Of a stretch of 64,000 nucleotides of DNA, positions 51,391 through 61,556 are shown in pieces (position 1 is the first letter of the stretch; each line of letters begins with the position of its first letter). The position numbers and the translations under genes were made by a program. The stretch spans positions 66,050-130,049 of the forward strand of contig NWBN01000032.1 of assembly GCA_002633315.1 (NCBI GenBank), written 5' to 3'. This DNA is from Bacteroidales bacterium Phil6. Lineage in GTDB: Bacteria; Bacteroidota; Bacteroidia; Bacteroidales; F082. The notes beneath the pieces are model-generated. The model had not been told where the DNA came from. It worked only from the letters and a program-made list of their open reading frames with translations, and searched no databases.

Positions 51391-52947
51391 ATGGAAAAAA
51401 CAGTCATTTTATGGGCAGATGATGAGATAGAACTTCTTAAACCGCATATTTTGTTTTTGGAGAAAAAGGGATATGAAGTTGTTACTACTAACAACGGAAG
51501 CGATGCTGTCGAATTAGTTAAGGAACGTCATTTCGATATAGTTTTTCTTGATGAACAAATGCCGGGTATTTCAGGTGTTGAAACTCTTGAGGAGATAAAA
51601 AAGGAATATCCAAATCTTCCTGTAGTGATGATAACAAAAAGTGAGGAAGAACGTATTATGGAAGAGGCAATAGGCAGCAATATAGCCGATTACCTTATAA
51701 AACCTGTTAATCCCAATCAAATATTGTTGTCTCTTAAAAGAAATCTTGAGAATAGAAAACTCGTGGATGAGAAATCGACTTCGAAATATCAACAAGAATT
51801 TCGCAAAATAGGAATGAATCTTAATAATGATCTTGATTATGAGGAATGGATAGATGTTTATAAGAATTTGACACGATGGGAATTGGAATTACAAAAGTCT
51901 GCTGATGAAAGTATCAAAGAGATACTTGCCATGCAGAAACAAGAAGCAAACAATTTGTTCTCACGTTATATCGAACGAAATTATATACAATGGGTACAAC
52001 CTAATACTGATAATAAACCCGTATTGTCGCATACCCTTGTTAAAAACAAAATTTTGCCTCGTTTGACTGATGACGACAATCCTTTGTTTGTTATTCTTAT
52101 TGACAATTTGCGTTATGATCAGTGGAAAGCCATCCAACCTTTGATAGAAGTTGATTTTCGTGTCGAGGCAGATGATATTTATTACAGCATATTGCCTACA
52201 ACGACTCAATATGCACGAAATTCCATATTTGCAGGTCTCATGCCTTTGGAAATACGTCGCCGTTATCCTAAATATTGGGTGGATGAAGAAGATGAAGGTA
52301 CAAAAAATCAATTTGAAAATGAACTGTTGGGTGAACAACTGCGTCGTTATGGTAAAAATGTAAGGTATTCATATAACAAGGTCCTTAATCTCGCTGCCGG
52401 TAAGAAACTTTTCGAGCAAATGCCTAATCTGATGCAGTATAAACTTAATGTCATTGTGTATAATTTCGTTGATATGCTGTCGCATGCAAGAACTGAAATG
52501 GAAATTATCCGAGAACTTGCTTCTGATGAAGAGGCTTATCGCTCCCTGATGCTTTCTTGGTTTGAACATTCTTCTTTGTACGATATGATTCGCTTTATTG
52601 CACAAAAAAAATGTGACCTTATCATTACGACAGACCATGGCTCGGTCTGTGTTAAAAATCCTGTCAAGATACTTGGTGACAAGGCTGTTAATACCAATTT
52701 GAGATACAAATATGGCAGAAGTCTTAAATATAATGCAAAAGAAGTGTTTGAAATAAAAGATCCTGAAAAAATATATCTGCCTCGTATTAATGTAAGTACT
52801 TCATACGTATTTGCCCATTCTAACGACTTCTTTGCTTATCCTAACAACTATAACTATTATGTAAATTATTACAGAAACACTTTCCAACACGGAGGAATCT
52901 CAATGAATGAGATACTTGTTCCTGTAACATTCTTAAAGTCAAAATAA
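51391..52947 (+). CDS. porX: PorX-like response regulator with PglZ/alkaline-phosphatase domain
   Basis: 518 residues. A CheY-like receiver (about 1-120) has the acidic pair D10/D11, phospho-acceptor Asp54 in FLDEQMP, T82 and K104. A helical linker is followed by a PglZ phosphatase-fold domain with probable metal and nucleophile residues: D238 in ILIDNLR, Thr within TTT at 270-272, the DMLSH segment, ITTDHGSV and a late H500 in FQHGG. Order and length match PorX, the regulator of type IX secretion in Porphyromonas. The window also encodes three T9SS substrates. tsaE starts 10 bases downstream. Confidence 0.93.
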   Translation: MEKTVILWADDEIELLKPHILFLEKKGYEVVTTNNGSDAVELVKERHFDIVFLDEQMPGISGVETLEEIKKEYPNLPVVMITKSEEERIMEEAIGSNIADYLIKPVNPNQILLSLKRNLENRKLVDEKSTSKYQQEFRKIGMNLNNDLDYEEWIDVYKNLTRWELELQKSADESIKEILAMQKQEANNLFSRYIERNYIQWVQPNTDNKPVLSHTLVKNKILPRLTDDDNPLFVILIDNLRYDQWKAIQPLIEVDFRVEADDIYYSILPTTTQYARNSIFAGLMPLEIRRRYPKYWVDEEDEGTKNQFENELLGEQLRRYGKNVRYSYNKVLNLAAGKKLFEQMPNLMQYKLNVIVYNFVDMLSHARTEMEIIRELASDEEAYRSLMLSWFEHSSLYDMIRFIAQKKCDLIITTDHGSVCVKNPVKILGDKAVNTNLRYKYGRSLKYNAKEVFEIKDPEKIYLPRINVSTSYVFAHSNDFFAYPNNYNYYVNYYRNTFQHGGISMNEILVPVTFLKSK

Positions 52948-52957
52948 ACATTATAAT

Positions 52958-53389
52958 ATGATTCCAAAAGTATTTGATATTAAAAGTGTTGATGAGTTGT
53001 CTGTCGTATCAGACTATCTTCTTGGTTTGAGAGAAAAATCTAATATCATGGCTTTTTATGGGCAAATGGGTGCAGGCAAGACCACACTGATTAAAAATAT
53101 CTGTCATGCTTTGGGAGTGTCAGATGAAGTCAATAGTCCTACGTTTGCTCTTGTTAATGAATATTTTACAAAAGAAGGATCGTCTGTGTTTCATTTTGAT
53201 TTTTACAGAATAAAAAAACTTGAGGAAGTGTATGATATTGGTTATGAAGATTATTTTTATGGAGGAGCATTGTGTTTGCTTGAATGGCCTGAACTTATCG
53301 CCCCGTTGATGCCTGAACATTATATCAAGGTCTCAATAGACCTTGGCTGTAATAATGATAGTCGTATTATAACTTGTGAACTGATATAA
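52958..53389 (+). CDS. tsaE: tRNA threonylcarbamoyladenosine protein TsaE
   Basis: 143 residues. The P-loop GQMGAGKTTLIKNIC and the NSPTFALVNEY and HFDFYRI motifs are typical of TsaE, the ATPase needed for t6A modification of ANN-reading tRNAs. It is only 10 bases after porX and shares its transcript. Confidence 0.93.
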   Translation: MIPKVFDIKSVDELSVVSDYLLGLREKSNIMAFYGQMGAGKTTLIKNICHALGVSDEVNSPTFALVNEYFTKEGSSVFHFDFYRIKKLEEVYDIGYEDYFYGGALCLLEWPELIAPLMPEHYIKVSIDLGCNNDSRIITCELI

Positions 53390-53422
53390 TATATAATTGT
53401 TGTTTTGTAAAATATTGTTGTT

Positions 53423-54617
53423 ATGATACATGATGAAAATGTTAAATATAGATTTGCAACGGAGACATTAATGTTGAAGAACACAAAAAATAAAAACAAC
53501 GTCGTATTTGGCATCTTTAAAGAATATCGTCATGATGAAAACCGTATTCCATTAACTCCATCCGCAGTAAAAAAACTTGTTGACGACGGCAATGTAGTGC
53601 TTGTTCAGAAAGGTGCCGGGAATGCTGCTGGTTTTAATGATACATCATTTTCTGAAGCAGGGGCTTTGATAACGGATTCAAAAGAGGAAATCTTGAACTC
53701 TGATGTATTGCTTAAGATTTTCCCTCCTGAAAAAGAAGAAATTGAGATGATGAAAAATAATGCTGTCTTATTGTCATCTCTTTGTTTGCACCAAACCCAA
53801 AAATCATATTTGCAACATTTAAGCAGCAAAAGAATAACTGCTATATCGTACGAATTGATACAGGGCAAAGAAACTCATTTCCCATTGCTTTATGCTATGA
53901 GTGAAATAGTAGGGCAACTTGTAGTACTTATTGCAGCATCATATTTATGTGATTCAAAATGGGGATGCTCAACTTTGACTGGTGCTATTGCAGGATTGCC
54001 TCCAATTGATGTAGTTGTGATCGGCTCCGGTACTGTGGCTCTTAATGTGTGTCGGGTGGCTTTAGGATTGGGTTGTCGTGTTTCTGTTTTCGATACGTCA
54101 ACAGACCGTCTTCGTAAACTTAGCAATACATTAAATAATAATATTTTCACTTATATGTATGACCAGGATGTGTTGGCAAAACTTTTGACTGATACAGAGA
54201 TATTGGTATGTGCAAAACATACATCTGATTTTAGATCACCTTTGCTCGTTAAAGAATCTATGGTTCAACAAATGAAAGATGGCAGCGTATTGGTAGATGT
54301 CAGCATAGATCAAGGTGGCTGTTGTGAGACATCAATAATGACAACACATTCGTAAATATGGAGTAACACATTATTGTGTGCCAAATATTGCTTCTAAAGT
54401 ATCGCATACAGCTTCAATGTCAATAAGTAATATACTTGTCAATGAGATGCTTTTTCTTGGAAGAAACGGAATAAACGGATTGTTGCAGTTTAATGACGAA
54501 TTTGCCAAAGGTGTTTATATGTATAATGGGAAACTTACCAATCGTAAAATAGGGGATATGTTGGCTCTGCCTTATAAACCTTTAGAATTGTTCCTACCAT
54601 CGTTTCATGACAGTTGA
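53423..54617 (+). pseudogene. ald: Alanine dehydrogenase, broken by a short deletion and frameshift
   Basis: The first frame (53423-54355) encodes 310 residues of the alanine dehydrogenase/transhydrogenase fold, with KEYRHDENRIPLTP and the NAD motif VIGSGTVALNVCR, and stops after MTTHS. A second frame (from about 54351 to 54617) then continues the protein with KYGVTHYCVPNIASKV and ends normally. In full-length relatives about five residues (such as SNPTF) join these pieces, so roughly 14 bases seem to be missing. It could not make the whole enzyme, although a truncated chain with an intact NAD domain might be produced. Assembly error is possible. The 3' end is 15 bases before aroB. Confidence 0.78.
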
Positions 54618-54632
54618 TAATGTTATAGTTTT

Positions 54633-55661
54633 ATGATTTTGACAAAAAACGATATTGATAAATTCCAAAATATTGTAAAAAAATATGATAAGGTAATTCT
54701 TCTCACTGATGATAATGCAAGACGTTGTTGTTTACCATTATTTTCAGATTTGGTAGATACGAATAATTATATTGTTGTTACTATCTCACATGGTGAAACA
54801 AATAAAAATCTGAGAACTGTATCAAAAGTTTTGAAGAAACTAATCGAAATTAATGCTTCACGTCATTCTTTGATGATAAATTTGGGAGGCGGCTTGGTAA
54901 CTGATATTGGAGGCTTTATTGCATCGATATTTCTCAGAGGAGTGGATTTTGTCAATGTGCCTACGACATTGCTTGCAATGACAGATGCTGCTATTGGAGG
55001 AAAAACAGGTGTTGATTTTATGAATTATAAAAATCTTGTCGGTAGTTTTGCTGAACCTCAGGCTATATTGATTATAAATGATTTTCTTATGACATTGCCC
55101 AAACGAGAATTGTTGTCCGGTATGGTTGAGATGATTAAATACGGATTTGTCATCGATAAGAAAATGCTTGATTTGTCAGAAGATAACTATACTGACTTCA
55201 TTATGCCGGCTGTATTCATGAAACAAAGTATTGTTGATTTAGACATGAGGGATGATTCTGCACGCAAAATATTGAATTTCGGTCATACTGTGGGTCATGC
55301 CATAGAATCATATCTTGTTGAGGATGAGAATTGTTTGTCACATGGCGAATGTGTGGCTCTCGGTATCTACTGTTCACTGTGGCTATCTGTAAAATTGTTA
55401 GGATTGAACAAAGAAATATTGGGACAATACCTTCAAATATATAACAGGTTTTTTAACAGATTGATTGTAAATGATATAAATATAGACAAAGTCATGTCTA
55501 TAATGACTCACGACAAAAAAAACTATGATGGAAAATACAGATTCGTATTGTTGAAGGATATGCAGAATCCTGTAATAGATGTTATGGTTTCTTTTGATGA
55601 GGCAAAAAATGCTGTTGATGCTATGTTGAAATGGCAGAAGACATGTCTAAATGATAAATAA
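54633..55661 (+). CDS. aroB: 3-dehydroquinate synthase
   Basis: 342 residues. NLGGGLVTDIGGFIASIFLRG and PTTLLAMTDAAIGGKTGVD hold the NAD and substrate sites, and NFGHTVGHAIE is a metal-binding His motif. It converts DAHP to 3-dehydroquinate in the shikimate pathway. aroA follows, so two aromatic biosynthesis genes are grouped. Confidence 0.95.
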   Translation: MILTKNDIDKFQNIVKKYDKVILLTDDNARRCCLPLFSDLVDTNNYIVVTISHGETNKNLRTVSKVLKKLIEINASRHSLMINLGGGLVTDIGGFIASIFLRGVDFVNVPTTLLAMTDAAIGGKTGVDFMNYKNLVGSFAEPQAILIINDFLMTLPKRELLSGMVEMIKYGFVIDKKMLDLSEDNYTDFIMPAVFMKQSIVDLDMRDDSARKILNFGHTVGHAIESYLVEDENCLSHGECVALGIYCSLWLSVKLLGLNKEILGQYLQIYNRFFNRLIVNDINIDKVMSIMTHDKKNYDGKYRFVLLKDMQNPVIDVMVSFDEAKNAVDAMLKWQKTCLNDK

Positions 55662-55720
55662 CATTAAAATATAAAACATTTTGTGTCGATTAAGTTTTTC
55701 AGACCTTGAATGATAAAATT

Positions 55721-56974
55721 ATGACAATAACTCCTATTAGAGGAAAAGCAAATGCTAATATTATATTGGATGGAAGTAAAAGCGAGAGCAACAGAGCTTT
55801 GATGATTCAATATTATGGCGCTTTGAACTCTGAAATTGAAAATTTATCTCATTCGTCAGATACAAGGTTGCTTAAAAACTTGTTGACAGTTGTTGATAAG
55901 AAACAGGATGATTTAACTGTCATTGACTGTGCCAATGCCGGTACTGTATTACGATTTATGCTTACTGCATTGACAATGAAAGAAGGTCGTTGGCTGCTGA
56001 CAGGGGATGAAAGAATGTGCCATCGTCCAATAGGACCGCTCGTCGATGCATTGAGAAATATCGGAGCATCAGTAACATACAGAGATAATGACGGTTTCCC
56101 GCCTTTGATTGTAGAAGGTGCTGTTATCAATGGCGGCAATGTTACTGTTGACACTGATTGCAGCAGTCAGTTCGCCTCTTCATTGTTGCTCGCCGCTCCA
56201 TTGATGCAAAACGGATTGCGTATTCATCTCATTGGAAATCTCAGTTCAATGCCATATATTGATATGACGATAAAAATGATGAATAGTTTCGGTGTCAATG
56301 CAGTTCGTGACGGTTTGAATATTACTGTACCGCATTCAAATTATTCTAATGTCAATTATGTAGTCAATCCTGATTGGAGTTCAGCTGCTTTTTGGTATGA
56401 GATAATCGCTGTTCATGGTGATGCTACCGTTATGTTGGAGAATCTTGACATGTCATCTCCTCAAGGTGATATGGCTGTAGCCGATTTTTTTCAACAACTT
56501 GGGGTAGATACCATTTTTGGAGAAAACGGTGTCTTGCTGGAACGTAACGAAATGGATGTTAAAAAGATACATTATGACTTTTTGAATACTCCTGATTTGT
56601 TTCCTCCCATTGCTGCTACTTGTGCAGCATTAAAGGTTGATGCCGTTTTTACCGGTATTGAAAATGTTACGATTAAAGAATCGGACAGATTGTCAGCTAT
56701 GATGACGGAATTGAAAAAGATCGGTGCTGACTTTGAACTTTTATCCAAGGATATTTTAATAATGAACTCACCTGAAACGTTACCCGAGTTCGAGATAGAT
56801 AATCCTTTGAAATTCAATACTTACCAAGACCACCGCATAGCTATGGCATTAGTCCCTCTTTGTTTTAAAATCAATGCAATACAGATAGATAACCATAACG
56901 TTGTAGAAAAATCATACCCTTTGTTTTGGGATGATTTGTCAAAGAACAAATTTATAAATATAACGGATTTGTAA
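55721..56974 (+). CDS. aroA: 3-phosphoshikimate 1-carboxyvinyltransferase (EPSP synthase)
   Basis: 417 residues. The EPSP motifs are LDGSKSESNRALMI, CANAGTVLRFMLTAL, GDERMCHRPIGPLVDALRNIG and ESDRLSAM, with a late DHRIAMALVP. It joins shikimate-3-phosphate to PEP. The ATG at 55721 begins directly before the first strand; an in-frame TTG at 55706 would add five residues. Confidence 0.95.
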   Translation: MTITPIRGKANANIILDGSKSESNRALMIQYYGALNSEIENLSHSSDTRLLKNLLTVVDKKQDDLTVIDCANAGTVLRFMLTALTMKEGRWLLTGDERMCHRPIGPLVDALRNIGASVTYRDNDGFPPLIVEGAVINGGNVTVDTDCSSQFASSLLLAAPLMQNGLRIHLIGNLSSMPYIDMTIKMMNSFGVNAVRDGLNITVPHSNYSNVNYVVNPDWSSAAFWYEIIAVHGDATVMLENLDMSSPQGDMAVADFFQQLGVDTIFGENGVLLERNEMDVKKIHYDFLNTPDLFPPIAATCAALKVDAVFTGIENVTIKESDRLSAMMTELKKIGADFELLSKDILIMNSPETLPEFEIDNPLKFNTYQDHRIAMALVPLCFKINAIQIDNHNVVEKSYPLFWDDLSKNKFINITDL

Positions 56975-57016
56975 TCAATTGTATATTATAAATAGTCATA
57001 TTTTGGAAAAATATTT

Positions 57017-57045
57017 TTTGTTTAATCGCATTTTGTATAAATTTG
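57017..57045 (+). promoter_or_regulatory. Promoter of the LutA-like gene
   Basis: TTTG (57017-57020) is 17 bases before TAAATTTG (57038-57045), 15 bases before the ATG. Confidence 0.65.
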
Positions 57046-57060
57046 CAAAAAAAATATGTT

Positions 57061-57783
57061 ATGACAATAGATTTGTTCGTCTCATGTATTGTTGATCAGT
57101 TTTATCCTTTGACAGCAATGAACGTGTTGAAATTATTTCATGCAGCCGACGTAACTGTGGAATATAATCATGAACAAACTTGTTGTGGAAAAATAGCATA
57201 TCATTCCGGCAATTTGGAGGATTCCAAAGAATTGGGAGAGAAATTCTTGAAAGATTTTCCCAATAACAGACCCGTAGTTGGAATCGATGCTTCATGTGTT
57301 GGTTTCATAAAATCGCATTATAAAGATCTGTTCCATAATACAGCTTCTCATTTGGAGTATAAACGTTTGGTTTCCAATGTTTATGAATTCACGGACTTTC
57401 TTGTTAACAAGTTGAAATTCACAGATTTCAATGCATCATTTCCTCACAAGGTAGTATATCATGACTCATGTTCATCAGTAAGAGAATTAAATCTGAAAGA
57501 TGAAGGACGTATCTTGTTGTCTCATGTCAAAGGAATACAAATAGTGGACTTGCGTTATCCGGAGATATGTTGCGGTCTCGGAAGAGGAATGTTTTCAATA
57601 AAACATCATGCCATTTCTGCAGCAATGACAGGACATAAACTTGAAGACGCAGTGAATTCCGGTGCTGAATATTTTGTCACCAATGACATGGCATGTTTGA
57701 TGAATCTCGACTGTTACGCAAGAAAACAGAAAATTGACATAAAAGTTGTCCATATAGCCGATGTACTGGCTTCAGGCTGGTAA
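57061..57783 (+). CDS. LutA/YkgE-like CCG-domain Fe-S protein
   Basis: 240 residues. Two CCG domains: TCCGKIAYHSGN near residue 40 and ICCGLGRGMFSIKHHAIS near 175, each with Cys-Cys-Gly. This is the layout of LutA/YkgE, one of three proteins for lactate oxidation or related (glycolate) chains. The LutB and LutC partners are not in this window. A short leader (about 10 bases) precedes the ATG. Confidence 0.87.
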   Translation: MTIDLFVSCIVDQFYPLTAMNVLKLFHAADVTVEYNHEQTCCGKIAYHSGNLEDSKELGEKFLKDFPNNRPVVGIDASCVGFIKSHYKDLFHNTASHLEYKRLVSNVYEFTDFLVNKLKFTDFNASFPHKVVYHDSCSSVRELNLKDEGRILLSHVKGIQIVDLRYPEICCGLGRGMFSIKHHAISAAMTGHKLEDAVNSGAEYFVTNDMACLMNLDCYARKQKIDIKVVHIADVLASGW

Positions 57784-58129
57784 TTCGAAGTTTGATAAAC
57801 ATTTATTTTATGCTGCTATGATGGTTTATACATTAGAGAATTTGTAGCAAAATCCTTAAAAACGATATTAAAAAAACGACATTACAAATTCAAAACTTTT
57901 ATCGGAATTATTCTATAATAATGCCGAAAATATCCAATGGAAGCGATTCTTTTGTTGCTTTTTAACCGATATTGAAATAATCAAGATGTTTTTGGAGGAC
58001 GTGTAAGTTTTAAAGATACCATATTTAGACAAGTGATTTTCAAATTTTTTTAAAATTTTCAAAAATATTATCATCCATAACCTTTACAAATAAGATTTTC
58101 TTATCTTTGCCACTATAAAAAATGAGATT
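57784..58129. other. Gene-free region before the glycosyltransferase
   Basis: AT-rich, no convincing open frame or strong hairpin; it contains the glycosyltransferase promoter box at 58102. No RNA gene recognised. Confidence 0.6.
58102..58109 (+). promoter_or_regulatory. -7 box of the glycosyltransferase gene
   Basis: TATCTTTG, about 20 bases before the TTG start. Confidence 0.65.
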
Positions 58130-59260
58130 TTGAAGATAGCGGTAAATACACGATTGATGCTCAAAAACAAACTTGAGGGAATCGGCTGGGTGGCATACGA
58201 AAATCTCAAACGTATTGTTTTGCAACACCCTGATGTTGAGTTTTATTTTCTTTTTGACAGAGAACCGGATCCTATGTTCGTTTTTGCTGAGAATGTAAAG
58301 CCTGTGGTATTGTTTCCTCAGGCAAGACATCCTTTTTTATATATCATATATTTTGAATTTTCTGTTACAAAAGCATTGCGTAAGATAAAACCGGATTTGT
58401 ATCTTTCCACGGACGGCTATTTGAGTTTAAGAACCAATGTGCCTCAACTTGCTGTATTTCATGATTTGGGATTCGAACACTTCCCGGATGACTATCCTCG
58501 TCTTGCCTTATGGCATTATAAAAAGTTTTTTCCTCGTTTTGCACACAAGGCAACTCGTCTGATAACGGTGTCGGAGTTTTCAAAACAGGATATTTGCAAA
58601 TGTTATGGCATTTCTCCTGACAAGATAGATGTGGTGTATAATGGAGCAAACGATGGTTTTGTTCCTGTTTCTGAAGACATTAAAAAGGAGATTAGAGACC
58701 ATTATTGTAATGGTTATCAATATTTTATGTTTGTTGGTTCTCTTCATCCACGTAAAAATCTTGCAAGATTGTTCACTGCATACGATATTTTTAAAAAGAA
58801 TACCGGTTCGGACGTTAAATTGTTGATTGTAGGGGAGAAACGTTGGTGGACACAGCCTATTGAAAGTGCATATAATGCCATGACACATAATAATGATGTG
58901 GTATTTTGTGGACGATTGTCAGCAGATGAGTTGCACAAAGTGACTGCAGCAGCTTTGGCTTCGGTTTATGTTTCTTATTTTGAAGGCTTCGGAATACCTA
59001 TAGTAGAAGCTTTCCGTTGTGATACACCGGTGATAACTTCAAATGTGTCGTCCATGCCTGAGGTTGCCGACAATGCTGCTTTGCTTGTTGATCCTTTTAA
59101 TGTGGATTCTATAGCTTCTGCCATGCAACAAGTCCTCAATCCAGATGTCAGAGCAGAACTTATACAGAAAGGCAGGGTGAGAAGAAATGATTTCTCATGG
59201 GATATGGCGGCAAAAAGATGGTGGGATTGTATGGAAAAAATAGTGAATAAGAATTGTTGA
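58130..59260 (+). CDS. Glycosyltransferase family 4-type protein, TTG start
   Basis: 376 residues. KIAVNTRLMLKNKLEGIGW is the typical N-terminus; the C-terminal domain has GSLHPRKNL and FEGFGIPIVEAFRC, the sugar-nucleotide site of GT4 (GT-B) enzymes. It transfers a sugar from an activated donor to an unknown acceptor in envelope or surface polysaccharide. The family N-terminus needs a TTG start at 58130. A three-codon frame, ATG AGA TTT TGA (58122-58133), overlaps that TTG. purD starts 16 bases downstream. Confidence 0.88.
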   Translation: MKIAVNTRLMLKNKLEGIGWVAYENLKRIVLQHPDVEFYFLFDREPDPMFVFAENVKPVVLFPQARHPFLYIIYFEFSVTKALRKIKPDLYLSTDGYLSLRTNVPQLAVFHDLGFEHFPDDYPRLALWHYKKFFPRFAHKATRLITVSEFSKQDICKCYGISPDKIDVVYNGANDGFVPVSEDIKKEIRDHYCNGYQYFMFVGSLHPRKNLARLFTAYDIFKKNTGSDVKLLIVGEKRWWTQPIESAYNAMTHNNDVVFCGRLSADELHKVTAAALASVYVSYFEGFGIPIVEAFRCDTPVITSNVSSMPEVADNAALLVDPFNVDSIASAMQQVLNPDVRAELIQKGRVRRNDFSWDMAAKRWWDCMEKIVNKNC

Positions 59261-59276
59261 ACTAAATTTTGATAAG

Positions 59277-60560
59277 ATGAACGTTTTGGTTATTGGCTCA
59301 GGCGGCAGGGAACATGCTTTGGCATGGAAAATCGCTCAAAGCGACGAGGTGAATAATTTATATATAGCACCGGGTAATGCCGGAACGTGTTCCGTAGGAG
59401 AAAATGTTAATATAGATATTTCTGATTTTCAATCTATTAAAACTGTTGTCTTAAAGAATAACATTAACCTTGTGGTGGTCGGTCCCGAACAGCCTCTTGT
59501 TGATGGTATAGTGGATTATTTTAAACAAGATAATGAACTTAAAAATGTAAAGATAATAGGTCCGGACAAACGTGGCGCCATGTTGGAGGGCAGCAAGGCT
59601 TTCGCCAAACAGTTTATGGAAAAATATTCTATCCCTACAGCATCATGTTTTACCGTCACTGTTGATAATTTTGAAGAAGGTCTTCGATATCTTGATGCAC
59701 AAAATCCTCCTTTCGTCCTAAAAGCCGATGGTCTCGCGGCAGGTAAAGGCGTGCTGATTGTTAATGACAGAGATGAGGCTTGCACTGAACTCAAAGAAAT
59801 GTTATCCGGTAAATTCGGCTCAGCATCGGCAAAAGTGGTTATTGAGACGTTCTTAAAAGGCATTGAAGTATCCGTTTTCGTCCTTACCGATGGAAATGAT
59901 TATGTCATTTTACCTGAAGCTAAAGATTATAAACGTATTGGCGACGGCGATAAAGGTCTTAATACAGGCGGAATGGGGGCTGTAACTCCGGTGCCTTTTG
60001 TCACTTCAACGTTTATAGAGAAAGTTGAAAACAGAATAATTAAACCTACCATTAACGGTCTTAAGGCTGAGAATATTGATTATAAAGGATTTATCTTCTT
60101 CGGCTTGATGAATGTTGGTGGAGACCCTTATGTGATAGAATATAATGTAAGGATGGGAGACCCTGAGACTGAGGGTGTTATGACTTGTATAGATTCCGAC
60201 TTTGCAGTTTTGCTTGCTGCCTGTGCCGAAGGCAACATCAAAAAAGTAGAGTTCAAAAAGAGCAATGACGTTTCTGTTACTGTCATGTTGGTTTCCGGCG
60301 GGTATCCCGAAACATATCGGAAGGGTATGATTATTAAAGGTCTTGATGATATATCTCCTTCCTGTTTCATAGCTCATGCCGGCACCAAACAAAATGAAAA
60401 TGGAGATATTGTGACTGCCGGCGGCCGTGTTATAGCTGTGACAGCTCATGGTAATAATATAGAAGAAGCAAGAAACAAGGCATATCGTAATGTTGAAAAA
60501 ATTAAATTCGATGGCGTCAACTATCGTCATGACATAGGGATCGACCTTATGAAACTTTAA
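59277..60560 (+). CDS. purD: Phosphoribosylamine--glycine ligase
   Basis: 427 residues. MNVLVIGSGGREHALAWK opens the protein; ATP-grasp motifs PFVLKADGLAAGKGVLI, NTGGMGAV and EYNVRMGDPETEGV follow. It makes GAR, the second step of purine synthesis. A membrane protein and rnhB follow closely. Confidence 0.97.
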   Translation: MNVLVIGSGGREHALAWKIAQSDEVNNLYIAPGNAGTCSVGENVNIDISDFQSIKTVVLKNNINLVVVGPEQPLVDGIVDYFKQDNELKNVKIIGPDKRGAMLEGSKAFAKQFMEKYSIPTASCFTVTVDNFEEGLRYLDAQNPPFVLKADGLAAGKGVLIVNDRDEACTELKEMLSGKFGSASAKVVIETFLKGIEVSVFVLTDGNDYVILPEAKDYKRIGDGDKGLNTGGMGAVTPVPFVTSTFIEKVENRIIKPTINGLKAENIDYKGFIFFGLMNVGGDPYVIEYNVRMGDPETEGVMTCIDSDFAVLLAACAEGNIKKVEFKKSNDVSVTVMLVSGGYPETYRKGMIIKGLDDISPSCFIAHAGTKQNENGDIVTAGGRVIAVTAHGNNIEEARNKAYRNVEKIKFDGVNYRHDIGIDLMKL

Positions 60561-60569
60561 TGTGTCATT

Positions 60570-61556
60570 ATGGTTGGATTTTTTCAACATAGTTTTCTGA
60601 AACAACATCTTGCCATTTTTGCAGTGATGATTTTATTTTGGTTGCCGGCTTTTATCATGCCTCAACAAATCACTGCAACTGAAGATTTGACAATGCCGTT
60701 GTTTAATCTTGTTGCAAAATTGCTCGACTTTTCCCCATACATCATGGAGACAACAGCATTCCTCTTGTTTATGTTGTCAACATTTTTGTTTAATTCCATT
60801 CTCACTGCAAATCAATTAATTGGACGCAATAGTACACTTGGTGCATTGGTTTTCATAATTTCTATGTGCTCTTTCAACGCAACTGTATTGTCTCCGTTCA
60901 TTATGGCATGTCCTATAATACTTTTGGTATTGCATATCATGTTTATGATAAATCAAACCGAAAAACCGGAGAATTATCTTCTTAATGTTGGAGTGTTGCT
61001 GTCTTTGGCATCATTTATATATACACCTTCTGCATATTTGTTGCTTTGGGCTGTGTTATCTCTTTTGTTTACAGGTTTTGATAATCTTAGATATTTATTG
61101 TTGCCTATAACCGGATTTGTTATGCCATATCTTTTGTATGCAGCTTTTTTATACATAGATGGCAATCTGATGTCATATTATTTTGCCTATTCATCTTATT
61201 TTAGCGATTTTTCATTAGGATTGCCGAAATTGACAACAATGGAATGGTGCGTATTTTTGACAAGTGTAATATTGGTATTGTTATCAATGTTGAAAATAAA
61301 TGTTTTTTCTGCAGACAAACCAGTTATTGCCAGAAAAAAAATTGAAATAGGCATAATAATGCTGCTTATTGCATTGTTTTTGTTTTTCAAGAAAAACTCA
61401 TCTGTAAATGAGTCTGTTTTCTTTGCTGCGGCACCGATTTATTATTCCATGGCATTGTCAAATGTCAATAAGAAAAAAATTACAACTGTTTTTATGTTAA
61501 TTTTGTTAGCTGGATTGATGGTAAAACAATATATCGCATTGATTGGAATAGCATGA
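60570..61556 (+). CDS. Multipass membrane protein (resembles DUF6427)
   Basis: 328 residues with about ten membrane segments and few charged loops. It opens [20 protein letters not shown]. The pattern resembles a Bacteroidota DUF6427-type family of unknown function. It starts 9 bases after purD and overlaps rnhB by 4 bases. Confidence 0.72.
   Translation: MVGFFQHSFLKQHLAIFAVMILFWLPAFIMPQQITATEDLTMPLFNLVAKLLDFSPYIMETTAFLLFMLSTFLFNSILTANQLIGRNSTLGALVFIISMCSFNATVLSPFIMACPIILLVLHIMFMINQTEKPENYLLNVGVLLSLASFIYTPSAYLLLWAVLSLLFTGFDNLRYLLLPITGFVMPYLLYAAFLYIDGNLMSYYFAYSSYFSDFSLGLPKLTTMEWCVFLTSVILVLLSMLKINVFSADKPVIARKKIEIGIIMLLIALFLFFKKNSSVNESVFFAAAPIYYSMALSNVNKKKITTVFMLILLAGLMVKQYIALIGIA

Noticed and set aside
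60006-60608. Antisense open frame of 200 codons across purD
   Set aside because: A shadow of purD; no supporting signal or family motif.
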